Below are positions 17,381 through 26,471 of a stretch of DNA of 64,000 nucleotides, piece after piece. The position numbers and the translations under genes were made by a program. Numbering within the stretch: position 1 is the first letter of the stretch; each line of letters begins with the position of its first letter. The notes beneath the pieces are model-generated. The model saw nothing but the letters and a program-made list of their open reading frames with translations. It did not search any database and was not told the origin of the DNA. The stretch comes from Peptoniphilus_A sp001811425 (lineage in GTDB: Bacteria > Bacillota > Clostridia > Tissierellales > Peptoniphilaceae), in NCBI RefSeq assembly GCF_001811425.1, contig NZ_KV804685.1, forward strand, positions 62,001-126,000, given 5' to 3'.

Positions 17381-18298
17381 ATGAGACACGCAATAGTAGA
17401 TATAGGTTCAAATACAATAAGGCTTATTGTCTTTGATATTGAAGAAAATAGCAAAAATTTTAAAAAAGTTTTAAACAAGAAGTACACTGCAGGACTTATT
17501 ACTTATGTGCATGATGGCGAGCTTTCAGGCAAGGGAATAAAAAAACTTATAAAAACTCTTGCCAGCATAAAAAATATTGTCCTTGAACTTAATGTGGACA
17601 CTTTTTCGCCCTTTGCAACGGCTTCACTTAGAAATTTGGAAAACACTGAAGAAGTCCTAGAAGAAGTAAAAAGGGAACTTGACATTGACATTGATGTCTT
17701 GGAGCAAGTTGACGAAGCCTTCCTTGGCAATGTGGGCATAAGAAGTGAAATAAGAGTAGATAGGGGAGTTACTATTGATATTGGTGGTGCCAGTACAGAA
17801 ATAGTTTATTTTGAATTAGATGGACCTCAAGAGTTTATCAACTTAAAGACTGGTTCACTGCTTCTTTTTGGAGAAAATGTATCAAGAATTTTACCAAAGA
17901 AAAGTGAAATTCGTTCAATTGAAAAGGCTGTTCTTCGAGAAATTAATTCCTCACATTTTTCTGTTAAATCAAACAAATTAATAGGAATTGGTGGAACTAT
18001 AAGGACAACTGGTAAGGTAATTGCAGATTTGTGGTCTTCAGATGAAGAACATTTTACCCTAAAGGATATCTACAAGCTCCTTGATCTAATTAATGATAGG
18101 AACACTGAGACTATTAGGTCAATTATTAGGATTAATCCTGCCCGAATACACACCTTAGTACCTGGCATCATTATTTTAAAAATTGTAATGGAAAAACTTG
18201 GAATAAATGAAATTCAAGTTTCTGACAATGGTCTTAGAGAAGGTTATTTAATTTATAAAGTATTGGAAGGTAATAATGAAATCTTATTTTCAAAATAG
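17381..18298 (+). CDS. ppx: exopolyphosphatase / pppGpp phosphatase family (Ppx/GppA)
   Basis: A 305-aa ASKHA-fold phosphohydrolase. DIGSNTIRLIVFDIEE is the phosphate-1 motif, TASLRN the next conserved block, and VTIDIGGASTEIVYF with LIGIGGTIR the phosphate-2 and adenosine regions. It would trim inorganic polyphosphate or pppGpp in the cytosol. It lacks the extra C-terminal HD domain of the long enzymes. It overlaps ppk1 by 23 bp, so synthesis and degradation of polyphosphate are coded as one unit, which supports the polyphosphate role over pppGpp. RBS GAGAGGGG. Confidence 0.93.
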   Translation: MRHAIVDIGSNTIRLIVFDIEENSKNFKKVLNKKYTAGLITYVHDGELSGKGIKKLIKTLASIKNIVLELNVDTFSPFATASLRNLENTEEVLEEVKRELDIDIDVLEQVDEAFLGNVGIRSEIRVDRGVTIDIGGASTEIVYFELDGPQEFINLKTGSLLLFGENVSRILPKKSEIRSIEKAVLREINSSHFSVKSNKLIGIGGTIRTTGKVIADLWSSDEEHFTLKDIYKLLDLINDRNTETIRSIIRINPARIHTLVPGIIILKIVMEKLGINEIQVSDNGLREGYLIYKVLEGNNEILFSK

Positions 18299-20420
18299 AG
18301 AGCTGTCCTGGCTCAGATTTAACGAGAGAGTTTTATTAGAAGCAACTGAAGAAAGGGTACCAGACCTTGAAAAATTAAAATTCGTCAGCATTTTTGTTTC
18401 AAATTTAGATGAATTTTTCATGGTGAGGGTGGGCTCTCTTCACGATCTCTCTTCTCTAAAAAAAGAAGTTAAAGACAACAAAACTGGCATGAGTGCAGAA
18501 GAGCAAATCAATGCAATTTTAAATACCTTGCCAGAAATGTACAGAGAAAAAGATGAAATTTTTAAAAATGTAAGTGAAAGTTTAGAAAAGTCCAAGATCA
18601 AAAAGTTAAAATACAATGATTTAAATTTAGAGCAAAAAAAGTTTGTGGAAGATTTTTACATGAAGAGAATTGACCAATTGGTCTCTCCTCAAATTGTTGA
18701 CTTAAATCATCCCTTTCCTTTTTTAGAAAACACTAAGTTATATGCCTTTGCCCATCTTGAAAAGAACAAAGAAAAGGTCTTTGGAATAGTTCCTGTAAGG
18801 AATACTTATCCAAAATACTTACTTCTTCCTGGAGAAAATGTTGAGTACATTTTGATGGAAGAAATAATTTTAAATCAAATTGATCAAATTTTTAAAGAAT
18901 ATAAAATTTTATCAAAGAACATAATTAAGGTGACTAGAAATACTGACTTTGTCGATGACAGAGACACTTGGGAAGAGTTTGACGACTACACTGAATACAT
19001 GAAGAGCATATTGAAAAAGAGAAAGAGGCTTAATGTTGTAAGACTTGAATCAGAAGGCAAGCTTTCCAAGCAGGCTCTCAGCTTTTTGCTAGAAAAAATT
19101 GAACTGAAAGAAGATGCCTATTTTCCTCTTGAGTCACCTCTCAACATGAAATATGTTTTTAGCTTAATCGATGAAATTCCACAAGCAATAAAGAGCAAAC
19201 TCTTGTATAAAGATCTGATTCAATATAATCCTGCTGAATTTACAAGAAGTGTAATAGAAGATGTAAGACACAAGGACAGGATTTTGTCCTATCCTTATGA
19301 AAGTATGGATACCTTTTTAAGTCTGTTAAAGGAAGCAGCCAATGACCCTGACTGTAAATCTATAAAAATTACAATTTATAGGCTTGCAAAAAATTCCAAG
19401 GTTGTTAGATATTTGGCAGAAGCTGCGCAAAATGGAAAGGAAGTAACAGTTTTTGTAGAATTAAAGGCAAGATTTGATGAAGAATCAAATATAAATTATG
19501 CCAATATCCTCTATGAAGAAGGCTGCAACATTATTTATGGCTTTAACAAGTACAAGATGCACTCCAAAATTTGCTTAATAACCTTTAGAAATCCAAAGAC
19601 AGAAAATTTAAACTACATCACTCAAATTGGCACAGGCAACTATAACGAGTCAACTGCAAAACAATACACAGACTTTTCACTAATAACTGCAAGCCCAGAA
19701 ATTGGTCTTGATGCCACAGACTTTTTCAAAAATATGTCCATAGGAAACCTAGGTGGAAAGTACATGCACCTCTTACAATCCCCAACTACATTAAAGACTG
19801 GTTTAATGCATCATGTAGAAAGAGAAATTGCAAAAGGAGAAGATGGATACATCCTCTGCAAATTTAATTCCCTAACTGACAAGGACTTCATCGAAAAATT
19901 TATCGAAGCTTCACAAAAGGGTGTAAAGGTGGATTTAATAATCAGTGGAATTTCTTGTCTACTTCCTGGCATAAAAGGTCAAAGCGAAAACATAAGGATT
20001 AGATCAATCGTTGGAAGGTTCTTGGAACATCCTAGGGTATATGTCTTTGGAAAAGAAAATCCAGTGATGTATATTTCTTCTGCAGACTTGATGACTAGAA
20101 ATACAGAGAACAGGGTGGAAATAGCTACGCCAATCCTAGATTCAGAAATAAAAGAAAGAATTTTAAAATATTTGCAAGTCCAAATGGGAGACAATGTTGG
20201 AGCAAGGCTTATGAATAGTAGCGGCGAATATGAAAAAATAAAAGATGATGGCGAAAAAATTTCTTCTCAAAGCTACTTTGTAGAGGAAGCAGAAGAAAAG
20301 AACTTTGCGGCTAAGTCTAAAGTAGAAAAAATAATTGTAGATAAAGATAAAGTAGGAGATAAGGAAAGTGAAAAGAGGGAATCCTTCTTCGGAAAACTAT
20401 TAAAAATATTTAAAAAATAG
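18276..20420 (+). CDS. ppk1: polyphosphate kinase 1
   Basis: Reversibly transfers the gamma-phosphate of ATP onto polyphosphate. N-domain: MKSYFQNRELSWLRFNERVL. The head and two PLD-like catalytic domains follow. The autophosphorylated histidine lies in NKYKMHSKICLI (His429), and the second catalytic histidine in RFLEHPRVYVFG (His585). SSADLMTRNTENRVE is the family block that follows it. Length 714 aa is typical; the last 40 residues are a charged, Lys/Glu-rich tail ahead of FFGKLLKIFKK that I do not recognise from the family. A hairpin terminator follows. Confidence 0.96.
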   Translation: MKSYFQNRELSWLRFNERVLLEATEERVPDLEKLKFVSIFVSNLDEFFMVRVGSLHDLSSLKKEVKDNKTGMSAEEQINAILNTLPEMYREKDEIFKNVSESLEKSKIKKLKYNDLNLEQKKFVEDFYMKRIDQLVSPQIVDLNHPFPFLENTKLYAFAHLEKNKEKVFGIVPVRNTYPKYLLLPGENVEYILMEEIILNQIDQIFKEYKILSKNIIKVTRNTDFVDDRDTWEEFDDYTEYMKSILKKRKRLNVVRLESEGKLSKQALSFLLEKIELKEDAYFPLESPLNMKYVFSLIDEIPQAIKSKLLYKDLIQYNPAEFTRSVIEDVRHKDRILSYPYESMDTFLSLLKEAANDPDCKSIKITIYRLAKNSKVVRYLAEAAQNGKEVTVFVELKARFDEESNINYANILYEEGCNIIYGFNKYKMHSKICLITFRNPKTENLNYITQIGTGNYNESTAKQYTDFSLITASPEIGLDATDFFKNMSIGNLGGKYMHLLQSPTTLKTGLMHHVEREIAKGEDGYILCKFNSLTDKDFIEKFIEASQKGVKVDLIISGISCLLPGIKGQSENIRIRSIVGRFLEHPRVYVFGKENPVMYISSADLMTRNTENRVEIATPILDSEIKERILKYLQVQMGDNVGARLMNSSGEYEKIKDDGEKISSQSYFVEEAEEKNFAAKSKVEKIIVDKDKVGDKESEKRESFFGKLLKIFKK

Positions 20421-20429
20421 ATTTATTTT

Positions 20430-20457
20430 ACTCCTAGCGCGGCTGGGAGTATTTTTA
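20430..20457 (+). terminator. Rho-independent terminator after ppk1
   Basis: ACTCCTAG, loop CGCGG, CTGGGAGT (8 pairs including one wobble), then ATTTTTATT. Confidence 0.85.
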
Positions 20458-20568
20458 TTCTTAAAGCTTTAAAAAATTAAAAAAATTCAAAACAAAAATT
20501 TTCACTCATTCTTTACTCAAAATTTTTATCAAATATACACTTTTTCATTAAAATTAAGGCAATCCTAT

Positions 20569-20608
20569 TTGTTACATCCACAGCTGTGACCAGCTTAACA
20601 AGTTTTGA
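20569..20608 (+). promoter_or_regulatory. possible operator palindrome upstream of the pur promoter
   Basis: CACAGCTGTG (20579-20588) is a perfect 10-bp palindrome, flanked by TTGTTA on the left and TTAACAA on the right, which are roughly inverted copies of each other. It sits 28 bases upstream of the -35 element. The rest of 20451-20615 is AT-rich with nothing else I can call. No regulator is known; the symmetry alone is the evidence. Confidence 0.3.
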
Positions 20609-20615
20609 AAAACTA

Positions 20616-20644
20616 TTGACAATTAAAAATTAAATTGTTAATAT
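20616..20644 (+). promoter_or_regulatory. promoter of the purine operon
   Basis: TTGACA (20616-20621), 17-base spacer, TAATAT (20639-20644). Transcription would begin near 20651, about 20 bases before the riboswitch core. Confidence 0.75.
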
Positions 20645-20667
20645 CTAAGTGGCTCATATTTTGAGTG

Positions 20668-20760
20668 AAAGTGTGCCTAGGGATCCGGGCTTTGCCAAGG
20701 ACCGAGCGGTACGGATACTTTTTTAAGTATCACACCTTAGGGAAAAAAGCCCAGAGGGGT
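20668..20760 (+). ncRNA. ykkC-family riboswitch, probably PRPP-sensing (ykkC subtype 2b)
   Basis: The leader carries the ykkC aptamer signature: CCTAGGGATCCG (20676-20687), AGGACCGAG (20698-20706), ACGG, then the closing GGGAAAAAAGCCCAGAG near 20740-20756. GTGTG near 20671 and CACAC at 20731 can close a helix. Known ykkC classes sense guanidine, ppGpp, PRPP or nucleoside diphosphates. The PRPP class is the one placed before purine biosynthesis operons, as here, so PRPP is inferred from context. No guanine aptamer lies in front, so this is not the tandem guanine-PRPP arrangement. The AAAGCCC of the aptamer is also the left foot of the terminator, giving mutually exclusive folds in which ligand binding would allow read-through. 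Confidence 0.85.
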
Positions 20761-20800
20761 AGGTTTTACAAAAATCTGCCTCTTTGGGCTTTATTTTATT
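20746..20800 (+). terminator. riboswitch expression platform: intrinsic terminator
   Basis: A 22-bp hairpin (20746-20767 with 20771-20792, loop ACA, four wobble pairs) followed by ATTTTATTTT. Its left arm includes the aptamer's conserved AAAGCCC, so aptamer folding and terminator folding compete. Confidence 0.88.
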
Positions 20801-20815
20801 TTACTGGAGGAAATT

Positions 20816-21496
20816 ATGAAGACTATTTACCAAGGAAAAACTAAGAATGTTTTAGAAGATGATGGAAGATGTTACCTTAAATTTAAGGATGATATGACAG
20901 GAACTGACGGAGTTTTTGATACTGGTGGAAACCAAGTAGCTGGTAGTGTTGAAGGTGCAGGAAAAGAGTGCTTAAAAGTTACAAAATACTTCTTCGAAAA
21001 AATTAACGAAGCTGGAATTAACACTCATTACATTTCTGCTGATCTTGATAATAATTTAATGGAAGTAAAAAGAGCAAAGGTTTTTGGTAAAGGTCTTGAA
21101 GTTATTACAAGATTCAAAGCTGTAGGTTCTTTCTACAGAAGATATGGTCTTTATGTTGAAGAAGGTCAAGAACTTCCTGAATATACTGAATTTACTTTAA
21201 AAGATGATGGAAGAGACGATCCTCTAATTACAAAGGAAGGTCTTGTTGTTCTAGGTATTCTAAAAGCTGAAGAATATGACAAGATTGTTGAAATGAATAA
21301 AAAAATCGCTAATGTTGTTAAAGACATTTTAGCTGAAAGTGGACTTGACCTTTACGATATCAAATTTGAATATGGTAGACTTGAAGGTTCTGACGAAATC
21401 GTACTAATTGACGAAGTAAGTGGTGGAAACATGAGAGCATATAAAGATGGCAAATATGTAGAACCACTTGAAGTTTCAAAATATTTAAACATTTAA
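20816..21496 (+). CDS. purC: SAICAR synthetase
   Basis: Phosphoribosylaminoimidazole-succinocarboxamide synthase, joining CAIR and aspartate with ATP in de novo purine synthesis. It opens with IYQGKTKNVLE (the YxGKxK ATP-binding loop), followed by EVITRFKAVGSFYRRYG and IVLIDEVSGGNMRAYKDGK near the C-terminus. The 226-aa form is typical of clostridia. RBS CTGGAGGAAA. First gene of the riboswitch-controlled operon. Confidence 0.95.
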   Translation: MKTIYQGKTKNVLEDDGRCYLKFKDDMTGTDGVFDTGGNQVAGSVEGAGKECLKVTKYFFEKINEAGINTHYISADLDNNLMEVKRAKVFGKGLEVITRFKAVGSFYRRYGLYVEEGQELPEYTEFTLKDDGRDDPLITKEGLVVLGILKAEEYDKIVEMNKKIANVVKDILAESGLDLYDIKFEYGRLEGSDEIVLIDEVSGGNMRAYKDGKYVEPLEVSKYLNI

Positions 21497-21505
21497 GGAG
21501 TAAAA

Positions 21506-21982
21506 ATGAGAGTATCAATTATAATGGGTTCAATTTCTGACAGAGAAATTGCAGATAAGATTGTTGCAAAATTAATGGAATTTGGAATTGAGTATGACGC
21601 CAAAGTAATTTCTGCTCACAGAGCCTTAAATCAGTTGCAAGATTATGTTAAAAATTCTGAAGATGAAAGCCAAGTTTTCATCTCAATTGCAGGCAAGGCT
21701 GCTCACCTTGGTGGTGTAATCGCAGCTCTTACTACTAGACCTGTTATCGGAGTTCCTGTTAAGAGTTCCACTCTTGACGGACTTGATGCACTTCTTTCCA
21801 CTGTTCAAATGCCAAGCGGCGTACCAGTTGCCACAGTTGCAATAAATGGTGGAGAAAATGCTGCAATTTTAGCAGCAGAAATTTTAGCTATTTCCGATGA
21901 TAATTTAAAGGAAAAGTTAAAGAAATTTAGATCTGATATGTCAGAAAAAATTGCAAACACCGATTATGTTTATGAAGGATAA
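21506..21982 (+). CDS. purE: N5-CAIR mutase
   Basis: Catalytic subunit of phosphoribosylaminoimidazole carboxylase, making CAIR. VSIIMGSISDREIADK carries the phosphate-binding GS(x)SD-like loop, followed by VISAHRALNQL (AHR motif) and the glycine/alanine-rich FISIAGKAAHLGGVIAALTTRPVIGVPV. The 158-aa length is usual. No PurK is in the window. SAHR followed by AL rather than TP, and the absence of purK, leave open a class II (AIR carboxylase) enzyme. Confidence 0.93.
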   Translation: MRVSIIMGSISDREIADKIVAKLMEFGIEYDAKVISAHRALNQLQDYVKNSEDESQVFISIAGKAAHLGGVIAALTTRPVIGVPVKSSTLDGLDALLSTVQMPSGVPVATVAINGGENAAILAAEILAISDDNLKEKLKKFRSDMSEKIANTDYVYEG

Positions 21983-21993
21983 AAGGAGCGGAG

Positions 21994-23025
21994 ATGGCAA
22001 TTAATTATAAAGATGCTGGCGTAGATGTTGATGCCGGTCAAAGAGAAGTTGAATTAATTAAAAGTATTGTTGCAAAAACTCAGTCAAAGGATGTTTTATC
22101 ATCCCTTGGCGGTTTTTCAGGTCTTTTCAATTTAGATTTAAGTGAAATTAAAAATCCAGTTCTTGTAAGTGGAACTGATGGAGTTGGCACAAAGGTTATT
22201 TTGGCTCACATGCTTAATAAGCACGATACTATTGGTATTGACTGTGTTGCTATGTGTGTAAATGATATTTTATGTCAAGGGGCAAGGCCACTTTTCTTCT
22301 TGGACTACATTGCTACAGGCAAATTAGTTCCTGAAAAAATGGAAGAAATTGTAAAGGGTGTTGCTGAAGGTTGTATTCAGTCTTCTGCTTCACTTATAGG
22401 TGGAGAAACTGCAGAAATGCCAGGAGTTTATCAAGAAGACCAATATGACCTTGCAGGTTTTGCTGTTGGAGTAGTTGATAAAGATAAAATTATTGATGGT
22501 TCAAGCATTAAAGAAGGAGACATAATTTTTGGACTTTCTTCTAATGGTATTCACTCTAACGGATATTCCCTAGTTAGAAAAATTGTCTTTGATCACTGCA
22601 AATTTGATTTAAGTGAAAAATTTGATGAACTTGACTCAACACTTGGTGAAGAACTTTTAAAACCAACTAGAATTTATGTAAAGGAAATTCTTGAACTACT
22701 TAAAGTTGTTGATATCAAGGGCATGAGCCATATAACTGGCGGCGGTTTTTACGAAAACATTCCAAGAATGATCCCAGATGGACTTTGTGCAAAAGTGGAC
22801 GCATCTGTTGCAGAAACTCCAGAAATTTTTAAACTTCTAAAGAAGTGGGCAGATCTTAAAGACAAAGATATGTATTCTACTTTTAACATGGGAGTTGGAC
22901 TTACTTTTGTTGTAAAAGAAGATGATAGAGATAAGGTCCTTGATTTCTTTAAAGATAGCGACTTAAAGCTTTATGAACTCGGAAAAGTTGTAGCTGGAGA
23001 AGATAAAATTGAACTTAGCTTCTAA
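21994..23025 (+). CDS. purM: phosphoribosylformylglycinamidine cyclo-ligase (AIR synthetase)
   Basis: Converts FGAM to AIR with ATP. Diagnostic blocks: YKDAGVDVDAG at the N-terminus, VSGTDGVGTK (ATP/substrate glycine loop), GIDCVAMCVNDILCQGARPLFFLDYIA, LIGGETAEMPGVY, and SHITGGGFYENIPRM. Length 343 aa. RBS AAAGGAGCGG. The last codons overlap the purN start by 17 bp. Confidence 0.97.
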   Translation: MAINYKDAGVDVDAGQREVELIKSIVAKTQSKDVLSSLGGFSGLFNLDLSEIKNPVLVSGTDGVGTKVILAHMLNKHDTIGIDCVAMCVNDILCQGARPLFFLDYIATGKLVPEKMEEIVKGVAEGCIQSSASLIGGETAEMPGVYQEDQYDLAGFAVGVVDKDKIIDGSSIKEGDIIFGLSSNGIHSNGYSLVRKIVFDHCKFDLSEKFDELDSTLGEELLKPTRIYVKEILELLKVVDIKGMSHITGGGFYENIPRMIPDGLCAKVDASVAETPEIFKLLKKWADLKDKDMYSTFNMGVGLTFVVKEDDRDKVLDFFKDSDLKLYELGKVVAGEDKIELSF

Positions 23026-23611
23026 AAATATTGCAGTTTTAATTTCAGGTGGTGGCACAAATCTTCAAGCCATCATTGACAATACAAAAAATAATTATAT
23101 CAATGGAAAGATAAAAATTGTCATTTCTAATAGAGAAGATGCTTATGGGCTTACTCGTGCAAAGAATGCAGGTATAAAGGCTGTAGTGATAAAGGACGAC
23201 GAAAAACTTATAAGCACTTTATCTGAAAATAAAATTGACTTAATTGTTCTGGCAGGATATTTAAAAATCTTGCCAGAAAAAATTACCAAAATATATGAAA
23301 ATAAAATAATAAATATTCATCCATCACTAATCCCTGCCTTTTGTGGTAGGGGTTATTATGGATTAAAAGTCCATGAGGCCGTCATCAAAAAAGGTGTAAA
23401 ATACACTGGTGCCACTACTCATTTTGTAAATGAAGGCGCAGATGAAGGTCCTATTATCATGCAAAGAATTACTGAAGTGGGAGAGGAAACTCCTGAAGAA
23501 CTTCAAGCAAAGGTCTTAAAGATTGAGCATGAAATTTTGCCTCTTTCTGTAAAATATTTTTGCGAAGATAAGTTAAAAGTTGTTAATGGAAAAGTTGTGA
23601 TCGGAGGTTAG
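23009..23611 (+). CDS. purN: phosphoribosylglycinamide formyltransferase
   Basis: Transfers a formyl group from 10-formyl-THF to GAR. IAVLISGGGTNLQAIID is the phosphate loop; IINIHPSLIPAFCG holds the conserved His. HFVNEGADEGPIIMQ contains the catalytic aspartate. The start is TTG 23009, inside the end of purM with GGAG about nine bases upstream. Length 200 aa is normal. Confidence 0.95.
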   Translation: MNLASKNIAVLISGGGTNLQAIIDNTKNNYINGKIKIVISNREDAYGLTRAKNAGIKAVVIKDDEKLISTLSENKIDLIVLAGYLKILPEKITKIYENKIINIHPSLIPAFCGRGYYGLKVHEAVIKKGVKYTGATTHFVNEGADEGPIIMQRITEVGEETPEELQAKVLKIEHEILPLSVKYFCEDKLKVVNGKVVIGG

Positions 23612-23612
23612 T

Positions 23613-25124
23613 ATGAGAGCACTTATTTCAGTTTTTGACAAAGAAGGAATTGTTGAATTTGCAAAGGAACTTGCAAATAGAAATTGGGAAATCATTTCTA
23701 CTGGCGGAACTTTCAAAAAGTTAAAGGATGCAGGAATTGATGTTATATCTGTGGATTCTGTCACAGGTTTTCCAGAGATTTTAGATGGGAGAGTAAAGAC
23801 TCTAAATCCAAAAATTCACGGCGGAATCTTAGCTAGACGCGACATAAAAGAACACATGGAAACTTTAAAGGATGAAGAAATTATACCAATTGATATGGTT
23901 GTGAACAATCTCTATCCTTTTGAAGAAAAGCTACTTGAAAAGGCTGACCACGAAACTATGATTGAAAACATAGATATTGGTGGTCCATCTATGATTAGGG
24001 CTGCTGCCAAAAATTATAGAGATGTCTTTATTGTAACTGATCCAAGTGATTATGAAGATGTACTTAATAATTTAGAGGGAGATAATTTAGAGTTTAAAGA
24101 ATATCTTGCGAAGAAGGCCTTTAACTACACAGGTCATTATGATGCTGTAATTTCAAATTATTTCTTAAAGAGACTTCCTGAAGAATTTCCTAAATATATT
24201 AACAAGAGCTACAAGCTTGTTGAAGAATTGAGATATGGCGAAAACCCACATCAAAAGGCAGCTTTTTATGAAGATTCTTACACACCAGATAAGGTTGAAT
24301 ATAAGGTTCTTCATGGCAAACAAATTTCCTATAACAACTTAAACGATATGTATTCTGCCCTCAATGCAGTCATTAATTTTGAAAAGCCAGCTGCAGTTGC
24401 AGTTAAGCACACTGATCCATGTGGAATTGGTACAGGGGAAAGTCTTGAAGAAGCCTTTCTTAAAGCCTATGAATGTGACGACGAATCAATCTTTGGTGGC
24501 ATCATTGCCCTTAATAGGGAAGTTGATGGAAAAACTGCAGAACACCTCTCAAAGATTTTCCTTGAAATTGTTGTTGGACCAAGTTTTTCTAAGGAAGCCT
24601 TTGAAATTTTGACTCAAAAGAAAAATATAAGGCTTGTAGAAATTCCTGAATTCCAAAGACTTTATGAAGGTGGAAAGAGATTTAAGCAAGTTTTAAACGG
24701 AATTATCATCCAAGATTCAGATGATATAGTTTGGGATGAAGAAAAACTTTCCTTTGTTTCAAATAGAAAACCAAGTGAAAAAGAATTAGAAGAATTAAAA
24801 TTTGCCTTTACTTGCTGCAAGACAACTTTCTCAAACTCGGTTGTCATTGCAAAAAATGGCGGAACTCTTGCCCTTGGTCAAGGTGAAACAAAGAGAGCTT
24901 GGGCTGTGGAAGAGGCAATTGATAGGGCTGGAGAAAAGGCAAAGGGAGCAGTTCTTGCATCTGATGGATTTTTCTTTAGAGATACAATTGAACTTCTTTA
25001 TAAGGCAGGCATTGATGTAATAATTCAGCCGGGCGGCTCTGTAAAGGATCAAGAAGTTATTGATTATACAAATGAGCATGATATTTGTCTTGTCTTTACA
25101 AATATAAGACATTTCAGACACTAG
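23613..25124 (+). CDS. purH: bifunctional AICAR transformylase / IMP cyclohydrolase
   Basis: Catalyses the last two steps to IMP. N-terminal cyclohydrolase (MGS-like) domain: MRALISVFDKEGIVEFAKEL, STGGTFKKL, VKTLNPKIHGGILAR. C-terminal transformylase: KLVEELRYGENPHQKAAFY, VKHTDPCGIGTG (the catalytic Lys-His pair) and the closing DVIIQPGGSVKDQEVI. Length 503 aa. The GGAGG ribosome site for this ORF lies inside the end of purN, and the start is 1 bp after its stop. Confidence 0.97.
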   Translation: MRALISVFDKEGIVEFAKELANRNWEIISTGGTFKKLKDAGIDVISVDSVTGFPEILDGRVKTLNPKIHGGILARRDIKEHMETLKDEEIIPIDMVVNNLYPFEEKLLEKADHETMIENIDIGGPSMIRAAAKNYRDVFIVTDPSDYEDVLNNLEGDNLEFKEYLAKKAFNYTGHYDAVISNYFLKRLPEEFPKYINKSYKLVEELRYGENPHQKAAFYEDSYTPDKVEYKVLHGKQISYNNLNDMYSALNAVINFEKPAAVAVKHTDPCGIGTGESLEEAFLKAYECDDESIFGGIIALNREVDGKTAEHLSKIFLEIVVGPSFSKEAFEILTQKKNIRLVEIPEFQRLYEGGKRFKQVLNGIIIQDSDDIVWDEEKLSFVSNRKPSEKELEELKFAFTCCKTTFSNSVVIAKNGGTLALGQGETKRAWAVEEAIDRAGEKAKGAVLASDGFFFRDTIELLYKAGIDVIIQPGGSVKDQEVIDYTNEHDICLVFTNIRHFRH

Positions 25125-25132
25125 GAGGACAA

Positions 25133-26377
25133 ATGAAGGTACTTGTAATTGGAAATGGCGGAAGAGAACACGCACTTGCATGGAAACTTAGTGAAAGTAA
25201 AAGCGTTGATAAAATATTCATGGCAAGGGGGAATGGCGGCACAGAAGATTTTTGCGAAAATCTAGACCTTGATCCCAAGGACATTGATGGACTATTAAAG
25301 TTTTCTGATGAAGAAAAAATTGATTTAACAGTAGTTGGTCCTGAAGATCCACTTTGCATGGGGATTGTAGATGCCTTTAAGGAAAAGGGATTAAAAGTTT
25401 TTGGACCAAACAAAGCCTGTGCAAGATTTGAAAAGTCAAAGGAATTTACAAAGAAATTTTTGGAAAAATATTCTATTCCAACTGCAAAATACAAAAGTTT
25501 TGAAAATTATGACGATGCAATTGAAAGCTTAAGTGAATTTTCTTATCCACTTGTTGTAAAAGCTGACGGACTTTGCCTAGGTAAGGGCGTAATAATTTGC
25601 CAAAACTTAGAGGAAGCAAAGGATGCTCTTCATAAAATATTTAAGGATAGAATTTTTGGCGACGAAGGAAGTACTGTTGTCATAGAAGAATTTTTGACAG
25701 GGGAAGAAGCTTCTGTACTTTGCCTTGTATCAGACAACAAATTATTTCCACTAGAAAGAGCCAAGGACCACAAGCAAATTTTTGATGGCGACAAGGGTCC
25801 AAACACTGGCGGCGTGGGAACTTATTCACCAGTAGCAGCAAGCAAAGAACTAGAAAAAAATCTTCAAGTAATTTATAGGCAAATAGAAGATGGACTAGAT
25901 GAAGAAAAATTAACTTACTCAGGAATTTTATTTATAGGCTTTATGATTGAAGAAGACAAGCCAAAAGTTTTGGAATTTAATGTGCGCTTTGGCGATCCAG
26001 AGACAGAAGTCCTAATGCCAAGACTTGACTGTGACTTATTTGAACTTTTAAATAAGACAATTGATGGAAAATTAAAAGAAGAAGACATCAAGTGGAAGGA
26101 TGAAACTTGCCTAACAGTTATAATGTGTTCAGGTGGCTATCCAGGTTCCTATGAAAAGGGCAAAAAAATTTCTGGGCTTGATGATGTAGACAGCGACATA
26201 ATAGTTTTCCACAATGGAACAAAAAAATCTGATGCCCTCTACACTAATGGCGGCAGAGTCCTATCAGTGACAGCTTTAGAAAAAAACTTAGAGGAAGCTC
26301 GAAAAAAAGCCTACGAAAATGTAGCAAAAATAAATTTTGATGGCGCCTACTTTAGAAAAGACATTGGTACAAAATAA
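25133..26377 (+). CDS. purD: phosphoribosylamine-glycine ligase (GAR synthetase)
   Basis: ATP-grasp enzyme making GAR. MKVLVIGNGGREHALAWKL is the canonical start, so ATG 25133 with TAGGAGGACAA upstream is preferred over the open frame extending back to 25085. ATP-grasp blocks: VVKADGLCLGKGVIIC, KDHKQIFDGDKGPNTGGVG, and LEFNVRFGDPETEVLMPRL. Length 414 aa. Last gene of the pur unit, followed by a terminator. Confidence 0.97.
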   Translation: MKVLVIGNGGREHALAWKLSESKSVDKIFMARGNGGTEDFCENLDLDPKDIDGLLKFSDEEKIDLTVVGPEDPLCMGIVDAFKEKGLKVFGPNKACARFEKSKEFTKKFLEKYSIPTAKYKSFENYDDAIESLSEFSYPLVVKADGLCLGKGVIICQNLEEAKDALHKIFKDRIFGDEGSTVVIEEFLTGEEASVLCLVSDNKLFPLERAKDHKQIFDGDKGPNTGGVGTYSPVAASKELEKNLQVIYRQIEDGLDEEKLTYSGILFIGFMIEEDKPKVLEFNVRFGDPETEVLMPRLDCDLFELLNKTIDGKLKEEDIKWKDETCLTVIMCSGGYPGSYEKGKKISGLDDVDSDIIVFHNGTKKSDALYTNGGRVLSVTALEKNLEEARKKAYENVAKINFDGAYFRKDIGTK

Positions 26378-26390
26378 AATAAAAATATTT

Positions 26391-26428
26391 AAGATGCTGT
26401 GATAGAAATTCATAGCATCTTTTTTTCT
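26391..26428 (+). terminator. Rho-independent terminator of the pur operon
   Basis: AAGATGCT and AGCATCTT pair around a short interrupted loop, then a T-rich run (TTTTTTTC). Confidence 0.88.
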
Positions 26429-26471
26429 TGCAGAAAAAAATTTTTGTATTAAACTATAAGAGGTGATTAAT

